DNA of 17,913 nt from CAYMDS01 sp964576705. Its GTDB lineage: Bacteria; Patescibacteriota; Microgenomatia; Levybacterales; UBA12049. Shown piece by piece: positions 1 through 7,360 of the stretch. The stretch lies in assembly GCA_964576705.1 (NCBI GenBank), contig CAZNVI010000019.1, forward strand, positions 1 to 17,913, read 5' to 3'. A program made the position numbers and the translations under genes. Numbering within the stretch: the stretch's first letter is position 1; every line of letters begins with the position of its first letter. The notes under the pieces were generated by a model. That model was not told the origin of the DNA, ran no database searches, and was given only the letters and a program-made list of their open reading frames with translations.

Positions 1-2
1 TT

Positions 3-158
3 GCTACGTATAGAAAAACAGCTGATGGGATATTTACCAAGTCAGGTATACAAGATTATCTGGTTTTGCTAAGTATATACCAAACATGCAGATACAGAGG
101 AATTAACTTCTTACAATTCCTATTGTCAAAAAGAAAATGCTTGACATTTAATAGTTAG
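3..158 (+). CDS. IS66-like transposase, C-terminal fragment (5' end outside window)
   Basis: The reading frame is open from base 3 to a TAG at 156-158, about 51 residues, with no start inside the window. It reads ATYRKTADGIFTKSG followed by IQDYLVLLSIYQTC and RYRGINFLQFLLSK. This layout (basic 'RK...G' segment, a helix with L-S-x-x-Q-T, then a basic 'G-x-N/D-x-x-x-F-L' helix) is what I know from the extreme C-terminus of IS66-type DDE transposases, after the catalytic Glu. The catalytic core lies upstream, so activity cannot be judged. The matching right end of the element should lie within the next couple of hundred bases, but I cannot define its terminal inverted repeat without the left end. 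The family name is recognition by eye; another DDE transposase family is possible. Confidence 0.6.
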   Translation, partial: ATYRKTADGIFTKSGIQDYLVLLSIYQTCRYRGINFLQFLLSKRKCLTFNS

Positions 159-249
159 TCTTTGTTTAGAAGATGAGATTTAGTTTAGGAAAAATGAAAA
201 TTCGCTTTTAGAGGAATATTGAAGTTTCGTGTAGCAGTCAGTTTAATTC

Positions 250-278
250 TTGACCTTACTATTTAAATAATTTATAGT
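250..278 (+). promoter_or_regulatory. Sigma-70-type promoter, distal to the 401-1436 operon
   Basis: TTGACC at 250-255 and TATAGT at 273-278 are separated by exactly 17 bases, a near-consensus pair. It lies downstream of the transposase remnant and points towards the operon that starts at 401, predicting a leader of about 115 bases. It may be an outward promoter near the insertion-sequence end. Prediction from sequence only. Confidence 0.4.
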
Positions 279-383
279 CCTTCTAGTATGCTCTCTTGAG
301 ACATTTCCTGCACCTCCATGTGTAAAGAGCTTTATTTGCCAGAAGAGCGCTTATAGGAAGTGATATTAAATGAGTCAAAAAAT

Positions 384-389
384 TATAAT
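384..389 (+). promoter_or_regulatory. Consensus -10 (TATAAT) just upstream of the 401 gene
   Basis: A perfect TATAAT ends 11 bases before the ATG at 401, so transcription would begin near 396 and give a nearly leaderless message. A weak -35 candidate GTGATA (360-365) is 18 bases upstream. The position matches -10 elements at other genes here, making it the likelier main promoter of the operon. Confidence 0.45.
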
Positions 390-400
390 AGTTTTATGGT

Positions 401-697
401 ATGACAAGAATGCTTAAGGTTTGTAGTCGGGGGCATGAGTTTTATAAAAGCAGTGATTGTCCTGTTTGTCAGATTTGCTGGGGTGGATACTATAAAGACC
501 AAATGAATTTGGAATTTCCGAAAGACCTAAGCGCTCCTGCACTGCGCGCATTGTTAAATGCGAAGATCACAACGCTCATAAAGCTAGCCACTTTTAATGA
601 AGCTGAGATTCTTAAGCTTCATGGTATTGGCCCAAGTTCTATGCCGAAATTGCGAAAAGCTTTAAGCTTAAAAGGTTTGGAATTTAAGAGAACTTAA
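401..697 (+). CDS. Small zinc-ribbon plus helix-hairpin-helix protein (RNA polymerase alpha-CTD-like)
   Basis: A 98-residue protein in two parts. Residues 8-26 carry Cys8, His12, Cys20, Cys23 and Cys26, a probable zinc-binding knuckle. Residues 41-96 resemble the C-terminal domain of the RNA polymerase alpha subunit: helix (APALRALLNAKITTLIKLAT), then the helix-hairpin-helix signature LHGIGPSSMPKLRKAL, which normally contacts DNA. Small stand-alone proteins of this kind occur in many bacteria next to DUF1801 genes, as here. It is the first gene of a tight operon: its stop is followed after three bases by the ATG of the next gene. A second in-frame ATG at 410 is also possible. The fold assignment is from family knowledge; the cellular role is not known to me. 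Confidence 0.75.
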   Translation: MTRMLKVCSRGHEFYKSSDCPVCQICWGGYYKDQMNLEFPKDLSAPALRALLNAKITTLIKLATFNEAEILKLHGIGPSSMPKLRKALSLKGLEFKRT

Positions 698-700
698 AAT

Positions 701-1057
701 ATGGAAGACGTAGATAGATATATTAAACAGTTTCCTGACGATGTAAAGATAAAATTAGAGCAAATGCGAAATATCATCAGGAAAGCTGCACCTGATGCGA
801 CAGAGAAAATGGGTTACGGAATTCCTACATTTACATACCATGGAAATCTCGTACATTTTGCCGGTTATAAAAATCATATAGGCTTTTATCCTTCGCCCAG
901 TGCTATTGTAGCCTTTAAAGAGGGTCTTAAAAAATATAAACAGGCAAAGGGCTCAGTCCAATTTCCACTCACAGAGCCACTACCTTTAGATTTGATAACG
1001 AAAATCGTGGGATTTAGAGTTAAGGAGAATGAAATTAAATCCTCTAAGAGTAGTTAA
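701..1057 (+). CDS. DUF1801 family protein (YdhG-like)
   Basis: A 118-residue single-domain protein. The pattern Y-I-x-x-F-P-x-x-V near the start, the central motif GYGIPTFTYHGNLVHFAGYKNHIGFYPSP, and the later KYKQAKGSVQFPLTEPLP are hallmarks of the DUF1801 family (Bacillus YdhG and relatives; some databases label it an iron chaperone on the basis of frataxin-like structure). That function label is weakly founded. Length is typical, so it looks complete. It begins three bases after the preceding stop and is followed by a second DUF1801 gene, so the three are almost certainly one transcript. I see no signal peptide or membrane segment; it should be cytoplasmic. Confidence 0.85.
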   Translation: MEDVDRYIKQFPDDVKIKLEQMRNIIRKAAPDATEKMGYGIPTFTYHGNLVHFAGYKNHIGFYPSPSAIVAFKEGLKKYKQAKGSVQFPLTEPLPLDLITKIVGFRVKENEIKSSKSS

Positions 1058-1073
1058 TGATATAGTGTAAGAT

Positions 1074-1436
1074 ATGACCGCTTCAGAATCTATAGATAAG
1101 CGAATAAAAGAACTACCTGATTGGCAAGGACTCCTTTTTATGAAACTTCGTAAATTAATCCATGATGCTGACTCTGAAATAATAGAGGAGTGGAAATGGG
1201 ATACTGCTGTGTTTTCTCATAATGGTATGGCGTGTGCTCTGGGAGCATTTAAAGATCATGCGAAAATCAATTTTTTCAAAGGCGCATTATTAAAAGACAC
1301 GCATAAGCTACTTAACGCAGGATTTGAGTCCAAGCAACATCGTTCTATAGACTTTCGAGAAGGTTATGCAATTAATGAGCCGAAGTTAAAAGATCTTATA
1401 AAAGAGGCTGTGGCGCTAAATACGAAAAAGAAGTAG
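1074..1436 (+). CDS. Second DUF1801 family protein
   Basis: A 120-residue protein of the same broad family as its upstream neighbour but from another subgroup: I-D-x-x-I-x-x-L-P-D-W, then EEWKWDTAVFSHNGMACALGAFKDHAKINFFKGA, and the late QHRSIDFREGYAI. The WKWDTPVFSH-type centre and SIDF segment are typical of the DUF1801 variant often annotated simply as hypothetical. It starts 16 bases after the preceding stop with no promoter in between. The two DUF1801 proteins are too different to be a recent tandem duplication. Function unknown; cytoplasmic by sequence. Confidence 0.8.
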   Translation: MTASESIDKRIKELPDWQGLLFMKLRKLIHDADSEIIEEWKWDTAVFSHNGMACALGAFKDHAKINFFKGALLKDTHKLLNAGFESKQHRSIDFREGYAINEPKLKDLIKEAVALNTKKK

Positions 1437-1545
1437 GTGCCTCTAGCTGCTAACTAACGTAAAAACCTATAACTTACCGCCTGAACGATATTTTAAAGAC
1501 TAGTTTTCTTACAAAAATCACAAGAAAATTCTGTATATTATTCGT

Positions 1546-1936
1546 ATGTTGAACTTCAATAATATAATGGTCGGCACGCCTGAGCCTAAGAAGCTTTCTG
1601 ACTTTTACGAGAAAGTTTTTGAAAAATCTCCGGACATGCAAGATGGTTCATGGTCAGGATGGCAAGTCGGAAGTACCTTTTTCAGCGTTGGAGAGCATTC
1701 CGAGGTGAAAGGTAAAGCGAAAGAGCCACAGAGGATAATTTTAAATTTTGAAACTAAGGAAGTTAAGAAAGAATTCGAGAGGATAAAAAAAACTCGGTGC
1801 GAAAGTAATTAAAGAGCCATATGGAATGAGCGAGAAAGGCGAGGTAACCGAGGACGAAAATGGTATGTTGATCGCGACTTTCGCCGATCCCGATGGCAAC
1901 TACTTCCAGCTCATGTCCCCCTGGGAAAGCAAATAA
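1546..1936 (+). pseudogene. VOC/glyoxalase-fold protein, frameshifted in an A8 run
   Basis: Frame 1 from ATG 1546 reads as the first half of a glyoxalase/bleomycin-resistance (VOC) protein: MVGTPEPKKLSDFYEKVF, SWSGWQVGSTFFSVGEHSEV, RIILNFET. It stops at 1812 after only 88 residues. The missing half is intact in another frame: LGAKVIKEPYGM, then the usual VOC ending MLIATFADPDGNYFQLMSPW, ending at TAA 1934-1936. The frames join at the eight A's of 1785-1792; removing one A restores a 129-residue protein, normal length for one VOC module. The usual metal ligands look absent (no His in the first strand, Gln in place of the terminal Glu), so it is probably not a metalloenzyme. Real inactivation, a sequencing error or polymerase slippage are all possible. 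A TATATT at 1534-1539 would make it leaderless. Confidence 0.8.
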
Positions 1937-1989
1937 AGTTTCTAAAATAATAAACAAACTTTACACTTTTATTAATCATTCTTTTTCCC

Positions 1990-1995
1990 TATAAT
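1990..1995 (+). promoter_or_regulatory. -10 element (TATAAT) that decides the start of the HD-domain gene
   Basis: A perfect TATAAT overlaps the first possible ATG at 1994. Transcription would begin about 2001-2002, downstream of that ATG but seven or eight bases before the next in-frame ATG at 2009. No good -35 is present at 16-18 bases. Confidence 0.45.
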
Positions 1996-2008
1996 GATCT
2001 CAAGTAAT

Positions 2009-2608
2009 ATGAACACCGATTATCTGAAGCTGTTAGAATTTCTTCATGAAGCGGAGAAATTGAAATCCACTTTTAGACACAATTGGATGGCTTCCGGCAG
2101 GCAAGAAGATTCGTCTCAGCATTCCTGGAGAGCAGCTTTGTTTTTTATAGTCGCACACGAGCTGTATAAATTCGACGTTGATGGCTACAAGACTCTTGTC
2201 ATGTTAATAATTCATGATCTACCGGAACTCAAATATGGAGATATCGCAGGATTTATTAAGGATACAGACAGCAAATTACACGCAGAGCATAAAAAGCGAG
2301 AAGCAATAGCTGCTAAAGAACTCTATGCAATTTTACCTGAGTCTTTAGGGAATAAATTGACAGCATTACAGGAAGAATTTGAAGCCGGAGAAACCACGGA
2401 AGCGAAAGTAGCACAAGCGCTTGAAAAAATCGAATCACAGCTTCAGCATCAAGAATCCGGGCCCAAGTATTGGAGCAAGGAAGAAAAAGGGGAGCATATG
2501 CTGAATTATCCTAATAAAGCAATTGAGGCACTAGGTAACCAAGACGTAAAGAATATTTGGGAAATTATAAGAGACGAAATTCATAAACTAACCTATCCTG
2601 AACCCTAG
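2009..2608 (+). CDS. HD-domain phosphohydrolase (YfbR/HD_3-like nucleotidase family)
   Basis: About 199 residues from ATG 2009. Metal-binding signatures of the HD superfamily are visible: His38 in SSQHSWRAA, the doublet His69-Asp70 in MLIIHDLPEL with Glu73 one turn later, and Asp78 in KYGDI. This layout, with R-x-N-W upstream and the late segment ALEKIESQLQHQ, matches the HD_3 group that includes 5'-deoxynucleotidase YfbR. In relatives that late segment usually carries Asp; here Glu139 occupies the place, so metal coordination may be slightly altered. Expected activity is a metal-dependent dephosphorylation, possibly of nucleoside monophosphates, in the cytoplasm; the substrate is not readable from sequence. 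An upstream ATG at 1994 adds five residues but overlaps the -10 element, so I prefer 2009. It is apparently a single-gene unit. Confidence 0.75.
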   Translation: MNTDYLKLLEFLHEAEKLKSTFRHNWMASGRQEDSSQHSWRAALFFIVAHELYKFDVDGYKTLVMLIIHDLPELKYGDIAGFIKDTDSKLHAEHKKREAIAAKELYAILPESLGNKLTALQEEFEAGETTEAKVAQALEKIESQLQHQESGPKYWSKEEKGEHMLNYPNKAIEALGNQDVKNIWEIIRDEIHKLTYPEP

Positions 2609-2635
2609 CTCATCGCAGTTTCCCCTAATTTGGAA

Positions 2636-2665
2636 TTGAATTATTCTTGTCAACAAGTGTAGACT
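2636..2665 (+). promoter_or_regulatory. Promoter of the glycosyltransferase gene, predicted leaderless
   Basis: TTGAAT at 2636-2641 and TAGACT at 2660-2665 are 18 bases apart. Seven bases after the -10 lies the A of the ATG at 2672, predicting a leaderless message. The same TAGACT-to-ATG distance occurs at the response regulator at 17257. Confidence 0.35.
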
Positions 2666-2671
2666 TAAAAT

Positions 2672-4009
2672 ATGTCTGAAGGTCTTTTGTCTGATAAAGA
2701 GCTTTTGGTTATTTTTGCTACAGCACCAACTGGCCTAGGACATATTCGAGTGACTGATGCGCTTTACCATGGATTACCTGAAAGCGTGACGCCTATTCTT
2801 TTAGGAGCACAGGACAGATCAGTAGATTCAATGTATCGCTTCGTTTCCCTACATCCATATACGCGTGCCGTTATGGAGATATTGCAGAGTAAGCCTTGGG
2901 AGAAGTTATTTGCTATAGGTGCGAAATGGTATATCCGTTCACAGACCAAATTACTTTATCAGCAGTTCATTACTGTCCTAGGCGAGCGTTTAACTGTACC
3001 TAAAACTGTTTTAATAGTTGCGACACATAACATGCTCGCACATCAATTGGGTAAAATAAAAAAGAAGTTAGAAATTCAATCAAATGCAAAAATTTATCTA
3101 GTGGTCCAAGTAACAGATGATAGTCCACAGCCGTTTTGGTATGTACCCGAAGCAGATTTGATACTCGTTCCGAGTCTTTACACAAAACAAGAATTATATA
3201 AATATGCCAAGCAGTCTAATTTGCGGCATGTCCCAGTTGAAGTAATCGCCTATCCTGTCAGTCCATTACTGACTGAGAGTTTAACAGACACAATGTTTGA
3301 GGAGAGACTGAGTCAGGTTAATCCGAATGCACACTCAACAAATATTAGCATTCCGATTTCGGGTGCTGCTGTGGGAACCGAATTTACTACAAATATTGTA
3401 AAAACACTACATAAACTTGATCCCCGTTATAAATTCCATATAGTATCCAAAGAAGCATATTACACAAAGGTGTTTATCGAAAAGATGAAGCACCTGCCTT
3501 ACGTAAACATCTATACTGCAAGTCATGACAGAACTACTGTTAACAACTACGAGAACATCTTTTTAAAAAATAATAATTTAGCGCTAGAAATTACGAAACC
3601 AAGCGAACAGGCATTCAAGGCATTGTGTCTACCCAAGCAGCGCGGAGGAGTCATTTTATTGTTTTCAGCTCCTATCGGAAGACAAGAATATGATAATTTA
3701 CACTTTTTGCGAGCACGAGGTATGTTGCCTAGTAAAGCAGAACAGGCAATGCTTTGGGAATATGCGAGAAGTGACAGAGTAGACGTTTTTCCATTATTTA
3801 AAAATGCAGCTGAACGCTGGCGGGGTGTCTGTCTACCAGAGAATCCTAGTGACGCAGCGCATTACATCGATTGGAGTCTTAAGCAGCAATTTTTCATGCA
3901 TATGATGTCTTATAAGCGCTTGTCTTCGGATCATGAGTTACGTTCAGATGGTGTAGCGCAGTTCTGGAATACTGCTGCAGATTTGTTGAGAAATAAAACT
4001 AGCGTATAG
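2672..4009 (+). CDS. GT-B glycosyltransferase, MurG/MGDG synthase-like (GT28)
   Basis: A 445-residue protein. The N-terminal strand leads into APTGLGHIRVTDAL (GLGH at residues 21-24), the nucleotide-sugar-family G-x-G-H loop of MurG and MGDG-synthase-type enzymes, which binds acceptor or phosphate. Residues 147-170 give VTDDSPQPFWYVPEADLILV, the 'TD...W...AD..lv.S' stretch that ends the N-terminal Rossmann domain in this family. The C-terminal domain has EITKPSEQAFKALCLP, corresponding to the 'TKPGG...E' donor-binding motif but with Ser-Glu replacing Gly-Gly. Expected role is transfer of a sugar to a lipid or wall precursor at the inner membrane face; the donor and acceptor are unknown. No membrane segment is obvious. 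It ends 15 bases from the convergent sigma gene, with a small hairpin (4030-4042) inside that gene's end as the only terminator candidate. Confidence 0.65.
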   Translation: MSEGLLSDKELLVIFATAPTGLGHIRVTDALYHGLPESVTPILLGAQDRSVDSMYRFVSLHPYTRAVMEILQSKPWEKLFAIGAKWYIRSQTKLLYQQFITVLGERLTVPKTVLIVATHNMLAHQLGKIKKKLEIQSNAKIYLVVQVTDDSPQPFWYVPEADLILVPSLYTKQELYKYAKQSNLRHVPVEVIAYPVSPLLTESLTDTMFEERLSQVNPNAHSTNISIPISGAAVGTEFTTNIVKTLHKLDPRYKFHIVSKEAYYTKVFIEKMKHLPYVNIYTASHDRTTVNNYENIFLKNNNLALEITKPSEQAFKALCLPKQRGGVILLFSAPIGRQEYDNLHFLRARGMLPSKAEQAMLWEYARSDRVDVFPLFKNAAERWRGVCLPENPSDAAHYIDWSLKQQFFMHMMSYKRLSSDHELRSDGVAQFWNTAADLLRNKTSV

Positions 4010-4024
4010 CATTAAAAATACATT

Positions 4025-5116
4025 TTAACCGAGATAGTCTCGTAATTTGTTTCCGCGTGAAGGATGACGCAATTTTCGAAGAGCTTTTGCTTCAATTTGA
4101 CGTATGCGCTCACGGGTTACCGCAAACATTCTGCCTACCTCTTCAAGAGTCTTTGGCCTTCCGTCTTTTAACCCGAATCTTTCTTCAAGAACCCTTCTTT
4201 CACGATCTGAAAGTGTTTGAAGTACTTGGTCTACTTGTTCTTTAAGTAGCTCCTTAGATGCTGCATCAAAAAGAGTAGGGGCTGCTGAGTCATGAATGAA
4301 ATCGCCAAGCTTACTGTCTTCTTCGTCGCCCACCGGAGATTCAAGGCTCGCTGGGTTTTGGGAGATCTTTATAATCTCTAAAGCCTTTTCAGGATCTATG
4401 CCGAGAACCTTTGCGACTTCTTCAGGTGTCGGCTCGCGTCCTAGCTCCTGCATTAACTTTCTTGAGGTCCTAAGGAATCTATTGATATTCTCGACCATGT
4501 GTACTGGAATTCTGATTGTTCTGGCTTGGTCTGCTATCGCGCGGGTGACACTTTGACGTATCCACCAGGTAGCATATGTAGAGAACTTAAAGCCGCGCCG
4601 CCAATCGTATTTCTCAACAGCACGAATTAAACCTTGATTTCCTTCCTGAATAAGATCGAGAAGTGTGAGGCCACGACCTATGTATTTTTTAGCGATGGAT
4701 ACTACCAAGCGAAGATTCGAGTTTATCAATTGCTGTTTTGCAGCTTTATCGCTTTTTTCAACTCTTTTAGCAAGATCAATTTCCTGATCGAAGGTAAGAA
4801 GGGGAATTCTGCCTATTTCCTTAAGATACATCCTGACAGGATCTGATACTGTACCCTCAGCAAGGACGGTTAGAGCCTCAAGTTCTTTTTCAAGGTCTTC
4901 TATGGATTTTTGGTCATCACGCTCTTGAGCTACGGATTCAAAGACATCTATGCTTGAACGCATGAGCTTGTCATAAAGCGTATCTAATTCTACTATGTGT
5001 TCTTCGGGGCGCTGGAAGATTCCCAATATTTCATCTTGCGTTATATAGCCACGTTTTTTCGCTGTTGCGACGATGTCTGTCAGAATGGCTGGTGGTTTGG
5101 GCTTAATCATAGTCAT
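4025..5116 (-). CDS. rpoD: Primary RNA polymerase sigma factor (RpoD/SigA-like)
   Basis: A 363-residue sigma-70. Residues 10-60 are a short region 1.1-like helical domain. Region 1.2 starts at DPVRMYLKEIGRIPLLT (92-108). Region 2 spans about 130-205, with LRLVVSIAKKY, the core-binding LDLIQEGNQGLIRAVEKYD, and the -10-recognising FKFSTYATWWIRQSVTRAIADQ. RIPVHMVENINR opens region 3. Region 4 (about 300-361) ends with the -35-recognising helix-turn-helix around TLEEVGRMFAVTRERIRQIEAKALRKLRHP. It is much shorter than the 613-residue E. coli protein because the acidic non-conserved insert is absent, as in many small genomes. All parts match a housekeeping sigma, fitting the TTGACA/TATAAT-like promoters seen here. 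It lies 152 bases downstream of dnaG in the same orientation, with its own promoter. ATG 5116 is followed by another at 5110. Confidence 0.95.
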   Translation of the reverse strand: MTMIKPKPPAILTDIVATAKKRGYITQDEILGIFQRPEEHIVELDTLYDKLMRSSIDVFESVAQERDDQKSIEDLEKELEALTVLAEGTVSDPVRMYLKEIGRIPLLTFDQEIDLAKRVEKSDKAAKQQLINSNLRLVVSIAKKYIGRGLTLLDLIQEGNQGLIRAVEKYDWRRGFKFSTYATWWIRQSVTRAIADQARTIRIPVHMVENINRFLRTSRKLMQELGREPTPEEVAKVLGIDPEKALEIIKISQNPASLESPVGDEEDSKLGDFIHDSAAPTLFDAASKELLKEQVDQVLQTLSDRERRVLEERFGLKDGRPKTLEEVGRMFAVTRERIRQIEAKALRKLRHPSRGNKLRDYLG

Positions 5117-5155
5117 TTTCCAACAAGAAAAATCCCATTTACAGGGAATAGAGAG

Positions 5156-5183
5156 ATTGTAGCAGAATATATCAATAAGACAA
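5156..5183 (-). promoter_or_regulatory. Promoter of the sigma factor gene
   Basis: Read on the minus strand: TTGTCT (5183-5178), 16 bases, then TACAAT (5161-5156) preceded by TGC, an extended -10. Transcription would begin near 5149, giving a leader of about 33 bases, longer than at most genes in this window. The sigma gene can thus be transcribed independently of dnaG. Confidence 0.5.
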
Positions 5184-5268
5184 GGGGCATCTCAGGCACA
5201 AAGGTGCATAGCTTCAAAGCTGCAAGAAGTTCAATCTCATTTGAAATACTATCCTTTGCATCTGAAAT

Positions 5269-7032
5269 CTAGTTTTTCAGCAGACCTACGAGCTTGGTGT
5301 ACTCCTCCTTAAGCTTATCCATATCCTCGTTTTCCCCATATTCTTTTTCTTTAAGCAAATCAGTGATTTGTTTAATTTTTTCCTTGATATAAAGCGTTTT
5401 TAATTGTATTGCCGTCTTTTCCACTTCTTTTATTAGTTTTTCGTTTTCTTTAAAATCCGCAATAGGCATCAGAAGCGCGGTATTATAAGTACCCAGAAGT
5501 TCTGTGGGTAAACTTGAGCTGAATTTATTCACATCGGCATCTGCCACTTGGTTTATAAAATCTATAAAGTATGCAAGTAATTTTTGAGAAGCATGTTCTA
5601 ATGGTGTGAATTCTGCCAATACTTTCCAAACCTGCTTGGCTGTTTCTAAGGGATTGCCGCTTTGAAAAATGAGTGCCAGTAAATAATCCCCAAGTATCTC
5701 TTTTCTGGGAACTTTGGTTTTAGAGTTATTGACCATTTCTTTTTCGATGGTTTTCTTCTTCTTTTTATCGAGTTCCATGATTATGCTTTCATATGTAGTA
5801 TCTATGCTGGAACTTAATTTGCGAAGGTAATGTTCTTTTATGATGGCATTATCTATTCCTTCTATAACAGGTAAAAGTGCATCTGCGATTTTTCTTTTTC
5901 CGTCAGATGTATCTTGGGGATAGCTCTGTAATGCTTGATCGAAAAGATAATCATAGATATTGATATCATTCTCCACTGCTTTTTTAAATTCGATAGGATT
6001 TGTATTTAATACCTCATCGGGATCTTTACCTGATGTAGTGATTACTGTAGTATTAAGTCCTCGCTTTGACAGTATAGGCAAGCTCCGTTTTATTGCTTCA
6101 GTACCCGCAGAATCTCCGTCAAAACACAATGTTACCTTTTCTGCGAAACGGGAAAGAAGGTTTACCTGTTCTTCTGTTAATGCAGTGCCTTTTATAGCTA
6201 GTACATTAGTTATTCCTTCACGAAAACAACTTATTACGTCAAATTCTCCTTCCACTAAAATCACGCGGTTTTCTTTCCGTATGGCCTCTTTTGTTATATT
6301 AAGGCCGAAGAATTGTGTTCTTTTTTGATAGATTAGGGTTTCTTTTGTGTTTATATACTTACCCCCGAAACCGGTTTTTTCATCAAGTAAGCGTCCCGAG
6401 AAACCTAAAACATTATCTCTTTGATCTATAAGCGGGAACATAAGCCGTCCTCTGAAAAAATCTGAGAGGCCAGAGTTATATTGTGTTACGAGGCCCGCAT
6501 CTACAAGATCTTCTTTTTCCAGCCGCTTTTTTTGTAGAAGGTAACGGATTAGGGATTTTCCGGATGAAGGCGCAAAGCCTAACTTAAAAGTTTCAATTAA
6601 TTTTTCATTCATGCCTCTGTTTTTTAAATAATCCAAGGCATTAATTCCTGCTTGGTGCTTGGTTAAAATATAATGATAAAATTCAGAAGCGATGGAGTTG
6701 GCTTTAATAAGCCTGTCTTTTTTGGCAGATGTCTTAGTTTCGGCGACACCGGATCTTATTAGTTCTATTCCTGCGTGTTTGGCAAGGACACGAAGGGCCT
6801 CAGGAAATTCTAGATGCTCGTATTCCATAAGGAAGGTGTAGATATCTCCTCCTTTACCACAGCCGAAGCAATGCCAGATTTGCCTGTCAGGAGATATCAC
6901 AAAGCTTGGAGTTTTTTCGCCATGGAATGGACAAAGAGCTTGAAAGTTCTTTCCGGCCCTTTTCAGAGTTAGATATTCTGAGATAAAAGAAACTATATCT
7001 ATTTTTTCTCTGATTTCTGAAACCTGATCCAT
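5269..7032 (-). CDS. dnaG: DNA primase DnaG
   Basis: A 587-residue bacterial primase that makes RNA primers at the replication fork. The N-terminal zinc domain has Cys34-x2-His37 and Cys55-x2-Cys58 (CPFHGEKTPSF ... WHCFGCGKGGD), the CHC2 ligand set. The catalytic core follows, with SGRLLDEK and KYINTKET, and the Toprim motifs: Glu261 in LVEGEFDV (usual EGYMD or EGYFD) and Asp305/Asp307 in CFDGDSAG, which bind the catalytic metals. The rest (about 380-587) is helical and poorly conserved, as expected for the helicase-interacting C-terminal domain, with a long charged coiled stretch at the end. Length is typical. The dnaG-rpoD order recalls the classical macromolecular synthesis operon, without rpsU. 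Its predicted leader is filled by a heptamer tandem repeat. Confidence 0.95.
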   Translation of the reverse strand: MDQVSEIREKIDIVSFISEYLTLKRAGKNFQALCPFHGEKTPSFVISPDRQIWHCFGCGKGGDIYTFLMEYEHLEFPEALRVLAKHAGIELIRSGVAETKTSAKKDRLIKANSIASEFYHYILTKHQAGINALDYLKNRGMNEKLIETFKLGFAPSSGKSLIRYLLQKKRLEKEDLVDAGLVTQYNSGLSDFFRGRLMFPLIDQRDNVLGFSGRLLDEKTGFGGKYINTKETLIYQKRTQFFGLNITKEAIRKENRVILVEGEFDVISCFREGITNVLAIKGTALTEEQVNLLSRFAEKVTLCFDGDSAGTEAIKRSLPILSKRGLNTTVITTSGKDPDEVLNTNPIEFKKAVENDINIYDYLFDQALQSYPQDTSDGKRKIADALLPVIEGIDNAIIKEHYLRKLSSSIDTTYESIIMELDKKKKKTIEKEMVNNSKTKVPRKEILGDYLLALIFQSGNPLETAKQVWKVLAEFTPLEHASQKLLAYFIDFINQVADADVNKFSSSLPTELLGTYNTALLMPIADFKENEKLIKEVEKTAIQLKTLYIKEKIKQITDLLKEKEYGENEDMDKLKEEYTKLVGLLKN

Positions 7033-7040
7033 ATGTAAGT

Positions 7041-7110
7041 AAATAGCTAATAGCGAATAGCAAATAGTAGTTAGCTAATGACTAACGACTATAAGCTAAC
7101 GACTAATTAT
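7041..7110. repeat. Degenerate heptanucleotide tandem repeat in the dnaG leader
   Basis: Ten consecutive 7-base units can be laid out without a break: AAATAGC, TAATAGC, GAATAGC, AAATAGT, AGTTAGC, TAATGAC, TAACGAC, TATAAGC, TAACGAC, TAATTAT. The first half keeps an ATAGC core and the second drifts to TAACGAC. The array lies between the dnaG ATG (7032) and the predicted dnaG -10 (7118-7123), so it would make up most of the mRNA leader. Its 7-base period rules out a coding triplet repeat in a single frame, and it has no long hairpin. Confidence 0.75.
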
Positions 7111-7117
7111 TGCCTAC

Positions 7118-7126
7118 ATTGTATCA
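7118..7126 (-). promoter_or_regulatory. Extended -10 promoter of dnaG
   Basis: On the minus strand the sequence reads TGATACAAT, an extended -10 (TGn plus TACAAT). Transcription would begin near 7111, the outer edge of the heptamer array, giving a leader of about 79 bases. No recognisable -35 is present, which extended -10 promoters can tolerate. Confidence 0.45.
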
Positions 7127-7342
7127 CGGGGTTTTAGGTTGTAGCGCATAAAGTAGAGCTGTAAGTATTTCTCGCGAAAATAATCTACAGCAAGTACAAA
7201 GATTATCATCTTTCAAGGAAAAAACCAGCTGTCAGTAAGGGAAAAATGAGATAAGATATCCATTCATGGATTTATTTTTTGAAAAGATTAACAACCTCAT
7301 ATAATAAATATGCGCAGAAGTTTTTTTATCGGCCTCAGAGTG
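7127..7342. other. Intergenic region between dnaG and the divergent exported-protein gene
   Basis: No coding frame is convincing here. The only structure I see is an AT-rich hairpin at 7258-7271 (ATCCA, loop TTCA, TGGAT) followed by a T-rich tract to 7280, which looks like a weak plus-strand terminator although no plus-strand gene precedes it. TATAAT at 7300-7305 is a possible extra promoter for the gene to the right. Confidence 0.4.
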
Positions 7343-7351
7343 TGCTATAAT
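7343..7351 (+). promoter_or_regulatory. Extended -10 (TGCTATAAT) that decides the start at 7361
   Basis: TG, one base, then a perfect TATAAT (7346-7351). The predicted start of transcription is about 7358, three bases before the in-frame ATG at 7361. The longer frame starting at 7310 contains this promoter inside its first codons, so the shorter start is preferred. Confidence 0.55.
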
Positions 7352-7360
7352 GCGGGCGAA

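Noticed and set aside
370..417. A 15-codon frame just before the 401 gene as a leader peptide
   Set aside because: No ribosome site, no attenuator structure, and it overlaps the next start in another frame; the TATAAT inside it explains the sequence better.
5262..5280. Hairpin CTGAAA/TTTCAG at the end of dnaG as a terminator
   Set aside because: The stem is AT-rich, overlaps the stop codon and has no T-tract after it on the dnaG strand; read-through to the sigma gene remains possible.
7041..7110. CRISPR array
   Set aside because: The units are seven bases with no spacers; it is a simple tandem repeat. No CRISPR-like array exists elsewhere in the window.
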